In this document: positions 21,571 to 32,497 of the stretch, one piece after another
How the letters are laid out: every line of letters begins with the position of its first letter
Numbering within the stretch: position 1 is the first letter of the stretch
NCBI RefSeq assembly: GCF_900187395.1
Contig: NZ_FYEZ01000001.1
Coordinates: forward strand, 62,001 to 126,000
DNA from: Kytococcus aerolatus
Lineage (GTDB): Bacteria; Actinomycetota; Actinomycetes; Actinomycetales; Dermatophilaceae
Direction of reading: 5' to 3'
DNA length: 64,000 bases
Notes under the pieces: generated by a model
What the model saw: only the letters and a program-made list of their open reading frames with translations
What the model was told of the DNA's origin: nothing
Database searches by the model: none
Translations under genes and position numbers: made by a program

Positions 21571-23492
21571 TGGCGGACCCGGCCAGCTACCGCCCTCGCC
21601 CGGGGGAGATCCCGACCTCCCCGGGCGTGTACCGCTTCCGGGACGCCCACGGGCGGGTCATCTACGTGGGCAAGGCCAAGTCCCTCCGGTCCCGACTCTC
21701 GTCGTACTTCCAGAACCCGCAGCAGCTCCACCCGCGGACCCGGCAGATGGTCCGCACCGGTGCCTCGGTGGAGTGGACGGTCGTCAACACCGAGGTCGAG
21801 GCCCTCCAGCTGGAGTACGCCTGGATCAAGGAGTTCGACCCGCGCTTCAACGTGAAGTACCGGGACGACAAGTCCTACCCCTACCTGGCCATCACCTGGT
21901 CGGAGGAGATCCCCCGGGCGATGGTGATGCGGGGCGCCAAGCGGCGGGGGAACCGGTACTTCGGCCCCTACGCGCAGGCCTGGGCGATCCGGGAGACCCT
22001 CGACCTGGCCACCCGCGTCTTCCCCGTCCGGACCTGCAGCAAGGGGGTCTACCAGCGGGCGAAGGCGGCTGACCGCCCCTGCCTGCTGGGCTACATCGAC
22101 AAGTGCTCCGCGCCCTGCGTGGGGCGGATCAGCCCGGAGGAGCACCGTCAGCTCGTCGACGACTTCTGCCGCTTCCTGGCCGGGGACGGGGGACGGATGC
22201 TGCGGGGGCTGCGCCGTCGGATGGAGCAGGCCGCCCAGGAGCTGGACTTCGAGAGCGCGGCCCGCCTGCGCGACGACATCGCCGCGCTGGAGAAGGTCAT
22301 GGAGAAGTCGGCGGTCGTGTTCGACGAGTCCGTCGACGCCGACGTCCTGGGGGTCGCCGACGACGAGCTGGAGGCCGCCGTGCAGGTCTTTCACGTGCGC
22401 GGCGGGCGGATCCGCGGGCAGCGCGGCTGGGTGCTGGAGAAGGAGGACCACCCCACCGACGAGGCGCTGGCCCACCTGGTGCGCCAGTTCTACGGGGACG
22501 ACCCGGCGGACCTCCCCCGGGAGGTGCTGCTCTCGGCCGAGCCGGCGCAGGCAGAGCTGCTCGCGGACTGGCTCAGCGGCCTGGCCGGTCGGCGCGTCCA
22601 GGTCCGCGTGCCGGAACGGGGGGACAAGGCCACCCTGGTCCGGACCGTGGTCCGCAACGCCGAGGAGTCCCTCGCACGCCACAAGCTGAGCCGGGCCGGC
22701 GATCTCACCACGCGCAGCCGCGCCCTGGCCGAGCTCGAGGAGGCGCTGGCCCTCGCCGAGGCGCCCCTGCGCATCGAGTGCTACGACATCTCGCACACCC
22801 AGGGGGAGAACTCGGTCGGCTCGATGGTCGTCTTCGAGGACGGCCTGCCGCGGAGCTCCGAGTACCGGCGCTTCATCATCCGGGAGCCGGCCGACGACAC
22901 CCGGGCCATGAGCGAGGTCCTCACCCGGCGCTTCCGGCACGGGCGCGGGCGCCCGCAGGGGGACGAGCTGGCCGGGGACGTCCCGGCCGACCGGGGGAGC
23001 GAACGGTTCGCCTATCCTCCGCAGCTCGTCGTCGTCGACGGTGGCCTGCCGCAGGTGCGGGCCGCCCGGACGGCGCTCGACGCGGCCGGGGCCGGGGACG
23101 TGCCCGTGGTCGGCCTGGCCAAGCGGCTGGAGGAGCTGTGGCTGCCGGACGACGAGTACCCGGTGGTCCTGCCGCGCACCAGCGACGCCCTCTTCCTCCT
23201 CCAGCGTCTCCGCGACGAGGCACACCGCTTCGCGATCACCTTCCACCGGAAGCGGCGCTCGAAGGCGATGACGGCCAGCGCCCTGGACACCGTCCCGGGC
23301 CTCGGGCCGGCCCGGCGCGCCGCGCTGCTCGAGCAGTTCGGGACGGTCCGGGCGATCCGTGCGGCCAGCCCGGAGGAGCTGGCCGCGGTGAAGGGCATCG
23401 GCCCCCGGCTGGCGGCCGTCGTGCACGAGCACCTGCGCTCCGAGGAGCCCGCTCCGGCCGTCAACGTCACCACCGGCGAGGTGCTCGACTGA
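21570..23492 (+). CDS. uvrC: Excinuclease ABC subunit C
   Basis: The dual-incision nuclease of nucleotide excision repair, 640 aa. The N-terminal GIY-YIG nuclease domain is at SPGVYRFRD...[10 protein letters not shown] (15-100), followed by a UVR domain near 205-240 ([16 protein letters not shown]), the RNase H-like 5' nuclease ([20 protein letters not shown]) and a C-terminal helix-hairpin-helix pair ([22 protein letters not shown]). It overlaps the uvrA stop by one base. All key blocks are present. Confidence 0.96.
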
Positions 23493-23533
23493 CCGGTCGG
23501 CGAGGATGCGTGCGACCTGTCAGAATGCGGGAC

Positions 23534-24499
23534 ATGACCCCTCCCTCCGTGCCCGCTTGGCGTGCCCCCGACGTCGAGCTCCTGCGAGAGCTCCTGGACC
23601 GGGGCGAGCGGCAGTCCTCCGCCCGGCTCGGTGGTGAGAAGGACTTCCTCATCGTCACCGGCATGTCCGGCGCGGGGCGCACGACCACCACGAACGTCCT
23701 GGAGGACATGGGGTGGTACGTCGTGGAGAACCTCCCCTCGCAGCTCGTGCCGAGCCTGGTGGACCTCGCCGAGGGGCTGCGCGAGGAGGGGCGGGAGATC
23801 CCCCCGATCGCGGCGGCCTGCGACATGCGTGGCGCGGCGATGATGGGTGATCTCGGGCAGGCGATGGCCGAGATCCGGGAGCGGGGGTGGACTCCCTGGC
23901 TGCTCTTCCTCGAGGCCAGCGACGCCGAGCTCGTCCGTCGCTTCGAGGCCGTCCGGCGCCCGCACCCCCTGCAGGGGTCCGGGCGTCTTCTCGACGGGAT
24001 CCAGGCGGAGCGGGAGCGGCTGGGACCCCTGCGGGCCGCCGCGGACGTGGTCATCGACTCCAGCGGGCTCACCGTGCACCAGCTCTCGGCCCGGGTGAGC
24101 GACCTGGTCCGCCCGTTGGAGAACATCCCGCGGATCTCGGCCATGAGCTTCGGATTCAAGTACGGCATCCCCCTGGACGCCGACATCGTGCTCGACCTGC
24201 GCTTCCTCCCGAATCCCTACTGGGTGCCGGAGCTGCGTGCCCACAACGGGACCGAGAAGCCGGTGAGCGACTTCGTCCTCTCGCAGGAGGGGGCCCGGGA
24301 GTTCGTCCGCTCGGCGCTGTCCATGCTGGGCACCATGATCGAGGGCTATCGCCGGGAGCGCCGCCGTTACGTGACCCTGGCGATCGGCTGCACCGGGGGG
24401 AAGCACCGTTCCGTGGCCGTCACCGAGGAGCTGGCCCGGGCGCTGGCCGAGGCCGGCCTCAACGTGGAGCACAGCCACCGGGACCTGGGGCGGGAGTGA
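23534..24499 (+). CDS. rapZ: RapZ-type nucleotide-binding protein
   Basis: A P-loop protein of 321 aa, first of the rapZ-yvcK-whiA trio. The Walker A is VTGMSGAGRTTTT, with Arg where most P-loops have Lys, a form usual in actinobacterial members. The C-terminal RNase-A-like/kinase-like domain has FGFKYGIP, RFLPNPYW and IGCTGGKHRSV. In E. coli RapZ is an RNA-binding adaptor controlling glmS; in Gram-positives the role is unclear. CAGAAT (23521-23526) lies seven bases before the ATG chosen; an in-frame ATG at 23525 would add three residues but overlaps that box. Confidence 0.9.
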   Translation: MTPPSVPAWRAPDVELLRELLDRGERQSSARLGGEKDFLIVTGMSGAGRTTTTNVLEDMGWYVVENLPSQLVPSLVDLAEGLREEGREIPPIAAACDMRGAAMMGDLGQAMAEIRERGWTPWLLFLEASDAELVRRFEAVRRPHPLQGSGRLLDGIQAERERLGPLRAAADVVIDSSGLTVHQLSARVSDLVRPLENIPRISAMSFGFKYGIPLDADIVLDLRFLPNPYWVPELRAHNGTEKPVSDFVLSQEGAREFVRSALSMLGTMIEGYRRERRRYVTLAIGCTGGKHRSVAVTEELARALAEAGLNVEHSHRDLGRE

Positions 24500-24574
24500 C
24501 CCGGGCCGCCCGGGTGGGCGACACGGCGTCCACCCCTCTGCCGTGGCGAGCTCGCCGGGGGGCAGACTGATCCC

Positions 24575-25609
24575 ATGGCCGAGATCCTCACCGGCGCCCA
24601 GTCGACCCTCACCGGTTCGCTGACCATGCCGCCCCGCGTGGTCGCCCTCGGGGGCGGCCACGGGCTGTACGCCACCCTCACGGCGCTGCGTCACCTGACG
24701 CGTGACCTCACGGCGGTGGTCACCGTGGCCGACAACGGCGGCTCCTCGGGGCGCCTGCGAGACGCCTACGGGTCGATCCCCCCGGGCGACCTGCGCATGG
24801 CCCTGGCCGCGCTCTGCGACGACTCCGAGAAGGGGCAGGCCTGGCGGGAGATCCTCCAGCACCGCTTCGGGCCGCCTCGTCTGCCGCAGGAGACCGAGGT
24901 CGTCGAGGGACTCACCGGGCTGGAGGGGCACGCGCTGGGCAACCTGCTCATCCTCACCGCCTGGGAGCGGCTGGGTGGCCCGGTGCAGGGGCTGGCCGCG
25001 CTCTCCCGCCTGGTGAGCGCCCGGGGGCGGGTCCTGCCGATGAGCTCGCAGCCTTTGAACATCGAGGCCACGGTGACGGGGCTGGACCCGTCGGCCCCGG
25101 AGCGGCGTGATCTCGTGGTGGGGCAGAAGGAGGTCGCCCGCTGCCGTGCGTTCGTCGAGAGCGTCCGGCTCGACCCGGCCGACCCGCCGGCCGAGCCGCA
25201 GGCCGTGGAGGCGGTCGAGGCCGCCGACTGGGTGGTCCTCGGACCGGGCTCCTGGTACACGTCCGTCATGCCGCACCTCCTGGTGCCGCAGCTGCGGGAC
25301 GCGATCGTGGGCAGCTCGGCGCGCCGGGTGCTCACCATGAACATCGACAGCAGCGGTGAGAACCTGGGCCGGACCCCCGCCGAGCAGGTGGCCGCGGTGC
25401 TGGAGAACGCCCCGGGGTTCGTCCCCAACGTGGTGCTCGTCGACGAGCGTCAGGTGGAGGACACGGCCGAGCGGCGGGCGCTGGAGGAGATCGTCAGCCA
25501 GTCCGACGGCGAGGTCGTGGTGACCGACCTGGTCCACCGCTCCCACCCCGGTGTGCACGACGTGATGCGCCTGGCGACGGCCTACCAAGACCTCCTGCAG
25601 TCCCGCTGA
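24575..25609 (+). CDS. yvcK: Gluconeogenesis factor YvcK/CofD-like
   Basis: A 344-aa protein of the CofD/YvcK fold. [14 protein letters not shown] and [14 protein letters not shown] form the nucleotide-sugar pocket. In B. subtilis YvcK binds UDP-GlcNAc and is needed for normal cell shape on gluconeogenic carbon; in actinobacteria it also belongs to peptidoglycan regulation. CAGACT (24563-24568) ends six bases before the ATG, consistent with a leaderless start. A second in-frame ATG at 24626, just before PPRVVALGG, is possible. Confidence 0.92.
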   Translation: MAEILTGAQSTLTGSLTMPPRVVALGGGHGLYATLTALRHLTRDLTAVVTVADNGGSSGRLRDAYGSIPPGDLRMALAALCDDSEKGQAWREILQHRFGPPRLPQETEVVEGLTGLEGHALGNLLILTAWERLGGPVQGLAALSRLVSARGRVLPMSSQPLNIEATVTGLDPSAPERRDLVVGQKEVARCRAFVESVRLDPADPPAEPQAVEAVEAADWVVLGPGSWYTSVMPHLLVPQLRDAIVGSSARRVLTMNIDSSGENLGRTPAEQVAAVLENAPGFVPNVVLVDERQVEDTAERRALEEIVSQSDGEVVVTDLVHRSHPGVHDVMRLATAYQDLLQSR

Positions 25610-25688
25610 CCGGGGTCCCGGGGGGGCCGGGGCGGTCGACGGGACGGTCCGTCTCGGGGCGGGAGGGGGCCCGTGCGACGATGGCGCC

Positions 25689-26711
25689 ATGGCCATGACC
25701 GCGGATCTGAAGGACGAGCTCAGCCGGGTCGAGGTGACCGGCGTCGAGGCGCGGAAGGCCGAGTTCTCCTCGATGCTGCGCTTCGCCAGCGCCCTCCACC
25801 TCGTCGGGGGACGCATCGTCATCGAGGCCGAGCTGGACACCGCCAGCGCGGCGCGTCGGGCGCGGCGGGCGGTCCACGAGCTGTACGGGCACGAGAGCGA
25901 GCTGCTCGTGCTGACCCCCGGGGGGATCCGTCGGTCGACGCGCTATGTCGTCCGGGTGGTCGAGGGCGGCCAGGTGCTCGCCCGGCAGACCGGTCTGCTC
26001 GACGGTCAGGGCCGCCCGGTCCGTGGGCTGCCGGCCCGCGTGGTGCGTGGCTCCGTGCAGTGCACCGAGGCCGCCTGGCGGGGCGCCTTCCTGGCCCGTG
26101 GCTCGCTCACCGAGCCCGGCCGTTCGAGCAGCCTGGAGGTCACCTGCCCGGGGCCGGAGGCCGCGCTGGCCCTGGTCGGGGCGGCCCGTCGGCTGGGGGT
26201 GCCGGCCAAGTCCCGCGAGGTCCGGGGCGTGGACCGGGTGGTGATCCGGGACGGGGACGGCATCAGCACCCTCCTGACCCGGATGGGGGCGCACGACGCG
26301 GTCCTCGCCTGGGAGGAGCGTCGGATCCGTCGGGAGGTCCGGGGCACGGCGAACCGGCTGGCGAACTTCGACGACGCGAACCTGCGGCGTTCCGCGCGGG
26401 CCGCGGTGGCCGCCAGCGCCCGGGTGCGGCGGGCGATGGAGATCCTCGGCGAGGAGGTGCCCGAGCACCTGCGGGTGGCCGGGCAGCTGCGGACGCAGCA
26501 CAAGCAGGCCTCGCTGGAGGAGCTCGGCCAGCTCGCCACGCCGCCCCTCACGAAGGATGCGGTGGCCGGGCGGATCCGGCGACTGCTGGCCATGGCGGAC
26601 CGTCGGGCGGCGGAGCTGGGCATCGACGACACCCGGGTCTCGATCACCGAGGCCGAGGTGGACGCCCTCCTCGCCGAGGACACCGGTCAGGCCGGCTCGG
26701 GCACCGCCTGA
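25689..26711 (+). CDS. whiA: Sporulation/cell-division regulator WhiA
   Basis: DNA-binding protein of 340 aa with an N-terminal LAGLIDADG-like fold, inactive as a nuclease (about 20-220, including [14 protein letters not shown]), and a C-terminal helix-turn-helix (about 255-330, [21 protein letters not shown]). In Streptomyces it works with WhiB to activate division genes; in non-sporulating actinobacteria it is conserved beside rapZ-yvcK. GACGAT (25677-25682) ends six bases before the ATG. Position and motifs leave little doubt. Confidence 0.94.
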   Translation: MAMTADLKDELSRVEVTGVEARKAEFSSMLRFASALHLVGGRIVIEAELDTASAARRARRAVHELYGHESELLVLTPGGIRRSTRYVVRVVEGGQVLARQTGLLDGQGRPVRGLPARVVRGSVQCTEAAWRGAFLARGSLTEPGRSSSLEVTCPGPEAALALVGAARRLGVPAKSREVRGVDRVVIRDGDGISTLLTRMGAHDAVLAWEERRIRREVRGTANRLANFDDANLRRSARAAVAASARVRRAMEILGEEVPEHLRVAGQLRTQHKQASLEELGQLATPPLTKDAVAGRIRRLLAMADRRAAELGIDDTRVSITEAEVDALLAEDTGQAGSGTA

Positions 26712-26739
26712 CCCCCGTGGCCGGGCGGGGTCGCGCTCC

Positions 26740-26769
26740 GTGACCGGTCCGGGGGAGTTCCATTAGGTT
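26740..26769 (+). promoter_or_regulatory. Candidate promoter for gap operon
   Basis: GTGACC (26740-26745), an 18-base spacer and TAGGTT (26764-26769). Transcription would begin near 26776, giving an 80-90-base leader with a 7-bp hairpin CGGACCC/GGGTCCG at 26799-26817. Confidence 0.5.
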
Positions 26770-26856
26770 GGAGGGGACATCCCGATCCAACGGCGTATCG
26801 GACCCCTGGTGGGTCCGTCGGTCCCGGCGCGCCCACCCCACCAGCTGTGGAGGTAG

Positions 26857-27867
<1,011 letters not shown>

Positions 27868-27880
27868 GCGGTCACCGCCC

Positions 27881-27916
27881 GTGGGCCCCGCGCGCCGACC
27901 GGTGCGCGGGGCCCAC
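27881..27916 (+). terminator. Hairpin between gap and pgk
   Basis: GTGGGCCCCGCGC (27881-27893) pairs exactly with GCGCGGGGCCCAC (27904-27916) across a 10-base loop. Either a terminator or a processing/attenuation point inside the glycolytic operon. Confidence 0.7.
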
Positions 27917-28009
27917 CGTCTGTCCGGCAGGATGGGCACCACGCCACCGTCTCGTCGGCGGCCGGCCCGATCAACGACGATCATCGACGACCACGAAAGG
28001 GAACGCATC

Positions 28010-29206
28010 GTGCGCACCATCGACGACCTGGGGGAGCTCCGCGGCCAGCGGGTCCTCGTCCGTTCCGACCTGAACGTCCCGCTGGACGGCACCACCATCA
28101 CCGATGACGGTCGCCTCGTGGCCTCGGCCCCGACCCTGCGCCAGCTCGCCGAGGCCGGTGCGAAGGTCGTCGTCGTGGCCCACCTCGGCCGCCCGAAGGG
28201 CACCCCGGACCCGCAGTACTCCCTGGAGCCGGTCGTGGGGCGTCTCTCCGAGCTGGTGGGCCGTGAGGTGAGCTTCGCCGCGGACACCGTGGGCGAGGCC
28301 GCCCGCGCGACCGTCGAGGGCCTGGCCGAGGGCGAGATCGCCCTGCTGGAGAACCTGCGCTTCAACGCCGGGGAGACGAGCAAGGACGAGGCCGAGCGGC
28401 GCGCCTTCGCCGAGCAGCTCGCCGCCCTCGCCGACGCCTACGTGTCCGACGGCTTCGGCGTCGTCCACCGCGCCCAGGCCAGCGTCCACGAGATCGCCCA
28501 GCTGCTGCCGGCCGCCGCCGGTGGCCTGGTGCAGGCCGAGGTCGAGGTCATGCAGCGCCTCACCGAGGACCCCGAGCGCCCCTACGCGGTCGTCCTGGGT
28601 GGGGCCAAGGTGAGCGACAAGCTGGGCGTCATCGACAACCTGATCCAGACCGCCGACCGCCTGCTCATCGGCGGCGGCATGGTCTTCACCTTCCTCCGGG
28701 CGCAGGGCCTGGAGGTCGGCAAGAGCCTCCTCGAGGAGGACCAGGTGGAGGCCTGCAAGGGCTACCTGGAGCAGGCCGAGGCGAAGGGCGTCGAGATCGT
28801 CCTGCCCACCGACGTGGTGGCCGCCACGGAGTTCTCCGCCGGGGCCGAGCACGGGGTCGTGCCCGCCGACGCCATCCCCGCCGACCGGATGGGCCTGGAC
28901 ATCGGCCCGGAGTCCGCGCAGCTCTTCGCGGAGAAGCTGGCCGACTGCCGCACCGTCTTCTGGAACGGCCCCATGGGCGCCTTCGAGATGGAGCCCTACG
29001 CGGCCGGCACGCAGGCCGTCGCCCAGGCCCTCGTCGACATCACGCAGGACGGGGCCCTGACCGTCGTCGGCGGGGGCGACTCCGCAGCTGCGGTGCGCCA
29101 GCTCGGCTTCGCCGACGAGGACTTCGGCCACATCTCCACCGGCGGCGGCGCCTCGCTGGAGTACCTGGAGGGCAAGGAGCTGCCGGGCCTGAAGGTGCTC
29201 GCATGA
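28010..29206 (+). CDS. pgk: Phosphoglycerate kinase
   Basis: Transfers phosphate from 1,3-bisphosphoglycerate to ADP. It is 398 aa with [32 protein letters not shown] and the nucleotide loop [13 protein letters not shown]. The GTG at [10 protein letters not shown] is chosen because GAAAGGGA lies just upstream; the open frame extends further 5' through the hairpin without a ribosome site. The stop overlaps the tpiA start by four bases (ATGA). Confidence 0.96.
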   Translation: MRTIDDLGELRGQRVLVRSDLNVPLDGTTITDDGRLVASAPTLRQLAEAGAKVVVVAHLGRPKGTPDPQYSLEPVVGRLSELVGREVSFAADTVGEAARATVEGLAEGEIALLENLRFNAGETSKDEAERRAFAEQLAALADAYVSDGFGVVHRAQASVHEIAQLLPAAAGGLVQAEVEVMQRLTEDPERPYAVVLGGAKVSDKLGVIDNLIQTADRLLIGGGMVFTFLRAQGLEVGKSLLEEDQVEACKGYLEQAEAKGVEIVLPTDVVAATEFSAGAEHGVVPADAIPADRMGLDIGPESAQLFAEKLADCRTVFWNGPMGAFEMEPYAAGTQAVAQALVDITQDGALTVVGGGDSAAAVRQLGFADEDFGHISTGGGASLEYLEGKELPGLKVLA

Positions 29207-29997
29207 GCGGCTCCCGGATCCCGCTCATCGCGGGCAACTGGAAGATGAACCTCGACCACCTCCAGGCGACGCACCTCGTGCAGAAGCTGGACTGGGTGCT
29301 GCGGGACGCCTCGCACGCCTACGACGAGGTCGAGGTGGCGGTCTTCCCGCCGTTCACCCACCTGCGCAGCGTCGAGACGCTCATCCAGGCCGACCAGCTG
29401 GAGATCATGCTCGGCGCGCAGGACCTGTCGCAGCACGCCTCCGGTGCGCACACCGGGGACATCTCCGGCCCGATGCTCGCCAAGCTGGGCTGCGAGTACG
29501 TGATCATCGGGCACTCCGAGCGGCGTGAGCAGCACCAGGAGACCGACGCCCTGGTGAACCTCAAGGTGAAGGCCGCCCTGGCGGCGAACCTGGCTCCCGT
29601 GATCTGCGTCGGGGAGTCCCTGGCCACCCGGGAGGCGGGGGAGCACATCGCCTTCGTGACCCGGCAGGTGGACGAGGCCCTGGAGGGAATCGAGGCCTCC
29701 CGCCTCGGACGCGCGGTCATCGCCTACGAGCCGGTCTGGGCCATCGGGACCGGTGCGGTGGCCTCCGCGGAGGACGCCCAGGAGGTCTGCGCCGAGATCC
29801 GGCAGCGGGTGGCCCACACCCATGGCCAGGAGCTCGCCGACGGGATGCGGATCCTCTACGGCGGCTCGGTGAAGCCGGCCAGCATCGCCGAGCTCATGGA
29901 CAAGGAGGACGTCGACGGGGCGCTCGTCGGCGGCGCCTCCCTCACCGCGGAGGAGTTCGCGCAGATCATCCGCTTCCGCTCCCACCGCCCGGCCTGA
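29203..29997 (+). CDS. tpiA: Triosephosphate isomerase
   Basis: Interconverts dihydroxyacetone phosphate and glyceraldehyde-3-phosphate. A 264-aa TIM barrel with GNWKMN (catalytic Lys), IGHSERR (catalytic His), [11 protein letters not shown] (catalytic Glu) and the phosphate loop ILYGGSVKP. The start lies in an ATGA overlap with pgk, so the two are translationally coupled. Confidence 0.97.
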   Translation: MSGSRIPLIAGNWKMNLDHLQATHLVQKLDWVLRDASHAYDEVEVAVFPPFTHLRSVETLIQADQLEIMLGAQDLSQHASGAHTGDISGPMLAKLGCEYVIIGHSERREQHQETDALVNLKVKAALAANLAPVICVGESLATREAGEHIAFVTRQVDEALEGIEASRLGRAVIAYEPVWAIGTGAVASAEDAQEVCAEIRQRVAHTHGQELADGMRILYGGSVKPASIAELMDKEDVDGALVGGASLTAEEFAQIIRFRSHRPA

Positions 29998-30060
29998 GCA
30001 GCCGCCCGGGACGGGCGCGCCACCGGGGATGTCCGGTGCGCAGGTTGTTAGTCTGCGCGC

Positions 30061-30294
30061 ATGGACATCCTCCGGTGGGCGCTCGACGCCGTCCTCGTCA
30101 TCACCTCGCTCTTCCTCGTGCTGCTGATCCTCATGCACAAGGGGCGCGGCGGTGGCCTGTCGGACATGTTCGGCGGTGGCCTCTCCAGCGGTGGCGGGTC
30201 CTCGACCGTCGCGGAGCGCAATCTCAACCGCATCACGATCGGCATGGCGGTCCTGTGGTTCGCGACCGTCGTCGCCATCGGCGTCGTCAAGTGA
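30061..30294 (+). CDS. secG: Preprotein translocase subunit SecG
   Basis: A 77-aa membrane protein with two transmembrane helices (about 5-25 and 54-74) joined by a Gly/Ser-rich loop (GRGGGLSDMFGGGLSSGGG), the standard SecG plan. It assists SecYE-SecA during export. TAGTCT (30049-30054) ends six bases before the ATG, again suggesting a leaderless mRNA. Its place between tpiA and rbpA is conserved in actinobacteria. Confidence 0.93.
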   Translation: MDILRWALDAVLVITSLFLVLLILMHKGRGGGLSDMFGGGLSSGGGSSTVAERNLNRITIGMAVLWFATVVAIGVVK

Positions 30295-30334
30295 TCCCGG
30301 CCGGCTGACCGGCCCGCACGAACAGGAGACAGGC

Positions 30335-30688
30335 ATGGTGACTGGGGGACAGGCCATCCGGGGGACCCGGGTGGGGTCCGGGCCGGTGGGTGAGGCCGAG
30401 CGGGGCGTCGACGCCGAGGGTGTCGACGTCGACTACCACTGCCACAACCGTCACACGACGACCATCCGCTTCTCGGTGGAGGCCGGCGGCGAGGTCCCGG
30501 AGACCTGGGACTGCGTCCGCTGTGGCCTGCCCGCGGGCGAGGACGCCGACAACCCGCCGGAGCCGCCCAGCATCACGCCGTACAAGACGCACCTGGACTA
30601 CGTGAAGGAGCGTCGCGACGACGCGCAGGGGGAGACGCTGCTCGAGGAGGCCCTCCAGAAGCTCCGCGAGCAGCGCGGCACCGCCTGA
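30335..30688 (+). CDS. rbpA: RNA polymerase-binding protein RbpA
   Basis: A 117-aa actinobacterial transcription factor that binds the principal sigma factor and stabilises open complexes. The central domain holds zinc-type ligands, C-x3-H in YHCHNRH and C-x2-C in WDCVRCG, as in Streptomyces RbpA and unlike the zinc-free mycobacterial form. The sigma-interaction helix follows in YKTHLDYVKERR, and a C-terminal helix ends the protein. AGGAG (30324-30328) marks the start. The gene ends one base before the convergent pgl stop. Confidence 0.92.
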   Translation: MVTGGQAIRGTRVGSGPVGEAERGVDAEGVDVDYHCHNRHTTTIRFSVEAGGEVPETWDCVRCGLPAGEDADNPPEPPSITPYKTHLDYVKERRDDAQGETLLEEALQKLREQRGTA

Positions 30689-30689
30689 G

Positions 30690-31490
30690 TCAGGCCGCGG
30701 GCAGCCGGGCGGCAGCCGCCTCGTCGAGGAACCAGCGGGTCGCGGTGCGGCCCTGCGCCCACCCGGCCGGGCGGTCCAGCGGCTCGCCCGCCCGCGCTGC
30801 GACGGTGGTCGAGGCACAGCCGGCGAAGGCCTCCCGGGCTCCGGCCAGCGCCTCGGCCTTGCCCTCACCGCACGCGACGAGCCACACCTGCTCGGCGGCA
30901 CGGATCACGGGCATCGTGAAGCTGACCCGCACCGGCGGGGGCTTGGGGGAGTCGTCGACCGCCGTCGTCCAGCGGTCGTGCACCGCGGAGTCGGGGTGGC
31001 CGGGGAAGAGCGAGGCGACGTGGCAGTCCGGGCCCACGCCCAGGACGAGGAGGTCGAGGGAGGGGAGGCCCTCGTGCCGGGGGACCATCGCCAGCTCGGC
31101 GGCCTGGTCGACCGCGGCGGCCTCGGCCTCGTCGCGGCTGGGGTCGTCGCCGGGGGCGGGGGCCAGGACGTGCCAGCGCTCGGGCGCCGGACGGGTGCCG
31201 AGCGCCTCCAGGACCTGGGTGTCGTTGCGATCGGCGTGGCCCTCGGGGAGGAAGCGCTCGTCACTGAACCACCAGTGGGTCCGGTCCAGGAGCGCGGCGG
31301 CGGTCTCGTCGGTCGCCCACCGGGCGCCGATCTCCCGGGCCACCTCCACGCCCATGGAACCGCCGGTGAGGCCGACGTGCGGGTCCTCCCGGTCAGCGAC
31401 CTGCTCGAGCAGGGCGTCCACGAGGGTGCGGGCGGTGGTCCGCTCGTCGGGTCGGACGGTGACCTCGGGGGTGGTGGGGCGGGGGTTCAT
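30690..31490 (-). CDS. pgl: 6-Phosphogluconolactonase
   Basis: Hydrolyses 6-phosphogluconolactone in the oxidative pentose phosphate pathway. It is a 266-aa DevB/SOL-type protein with LTGGSMG, the DERFLPEGHADRND block and LGVGPDCHVASLFPG. The conserved GxGxDGHxxSLFP motif reads VGPDCHVASLFPG here, with Cys in place of the usual Gly, a common actinobacterial variant. It is the last gene of the tkt operon and overlaps opcA by four bases. No terminator hairpin separates it from the convergent rbpA. Confidence 0.93.
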   Translation of the reverse strand: MNPRPTTPEVTVRPDERTTARTLVDALLEQVADREDPHVGLTGGSMGVEVAREIGARWATDETAAALLDRTHWWFSDERFLPEGHADRNDTQVLEALGTRPAPERWHVLAPAPGDDPSRDEAEAAAVDQAAELAMVPRHEGLPSLDLLVLGVGPDCHVASLFPGHPDSAVHDRWTTAVDDSPKPPPVRVSFTMPVIRAAEQVWLVACGEGKAEALAGAREAFAGCASTTVAARAGEPLDRPAGWAQGRTATRWFLDEAAAARLPAA

Positions 31491-32497
31491 GCGTTCTCCT
31501 CGATCTCCTGGGACTCCGCGTCCAGGGCGCTGTCACGGTCGCGGAGGATGCCGGCCGCCAGGGCGTCCGCGGTGGACATGACGGTCAGGTCCACGGTGTC
31601 GATGCTCTCCAGGACGGCCTCGTAGACGTCGTCGACGTCGAGTCGGTGGAGCTCGGCCGAGAGAGACTGCGCCAGCGTCGTGTGGGGGAGGGTGACGCGG
31701 CGGGCCCGGCGACCGGGGGCCAGGAGGAGGGCGTTCTCGCCGTCGATGCGGACCAGGTCGACCGGGCCGGAGGCCCGCTGCAGGCGCACCGACTCCACAC
31801 CTTGGCCGGGAGCGGACCGGGCGCGCACAACCGGACACTCCAGGAAGCGGCCCAGCCAGAAGGCCAGCAGGTCCACGCGGGGGCTGTCGCTGCCGCCGGA
31901 GACCGTGGCCGACTGGACCTCCTCGAAGGGGGGCTCGTCGAGCACGGCGGCCAGCAGGGCCCGCCACCGGGTGAGCCGGGTCCAGGCGATGTCGGTGTCC
32001 CCGGCCTCGTAGTCGCTGGCGAGCCGGCGCAGCTCCTGGGCGGGGTCCTCGGCCTGGGCCACGGTCGTGATGCGGCGGCTGGCCACCTGGGCCAGGGGGC
32101 TGGAGTGCAGCTCCTCCGGCGGCCGGCCCGGCCACCAGGCCACGATGGGGGAGTCCGGCAGCAGGAGGGGCAGGAGCACGGCGTGCTCGTGCTCCACGAG
32201 GGCACCGTGCAGGTAGAGGACCACGATCTCGCTGGCCCCGGCGTCCCCGCCGAGCCGGATCTGGGCGTCCAGCCGCGGCTCGTCCAGGGCGTTGTCCCGG
32301 ACCAGCACGATGATCCGGCTGGGGTGCTGGCGGGTGGCGGCGGTGGCCGTCTCCAGCACCCCGGGGAGGGAGCCCAGGTCCGTCACCACCGCCAGGCTCA
32401 GCACGCGCCCCAGGGCCATGGCGCCCTGGTCGGCCCGCAGGCGGACGAGCTCGCGGGAGAGGTGCCGGGCGGAGACGTCGGGGTAGTCGAGAATCAC
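31487..32497 (-). CDS. opcA: Glucose-6-phosphate dehydrogenase assembly protein
   Basis: A 336-aa OpcA. In cyanobacteria and actinobacteria it promotes assembly or activation of glucose-6-phosphate dehydrogenase. Family blocks include VLSLAVVTD near residue 32, LPLLLPDSPIVAWWPG near 112 and VDLLAFWLGRFL near 215. GTG start in a GTGA overlap with zwf, and an ATGA overlap with pgl, so the three oxidative-branch proteins are translationally coupled. Confidence 0.93.
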   Translation of the reverse strand: MILDYPDVSARHLSRELVRLRADQGAMALGRVLSLAVVTDLGSLPGVLETATAATRQHPSRIIVLVRDNALDEPRLDAQIRLGGDAGASEIVVLYLHGALVEHEHAVLLPLLLPDSPIVAWWPGRPPEELHSSPLAQVASRRITTVAQAEDPAQELRRLASDYEAGDTDIAWTRLTRWRALLAAVLDEPPFEEVQSATVSGGSDSPRVDLLAFWLGRFLECPVVRARSAPGQGVESVRLQRASGPVDLVRIDGENALLLAPGRRARRVTLPHTTLAQSLSAELHRLDVDDVYEAVLESIDTVDLTVMSTADALAAGILRDRDSALDAESQEIEENA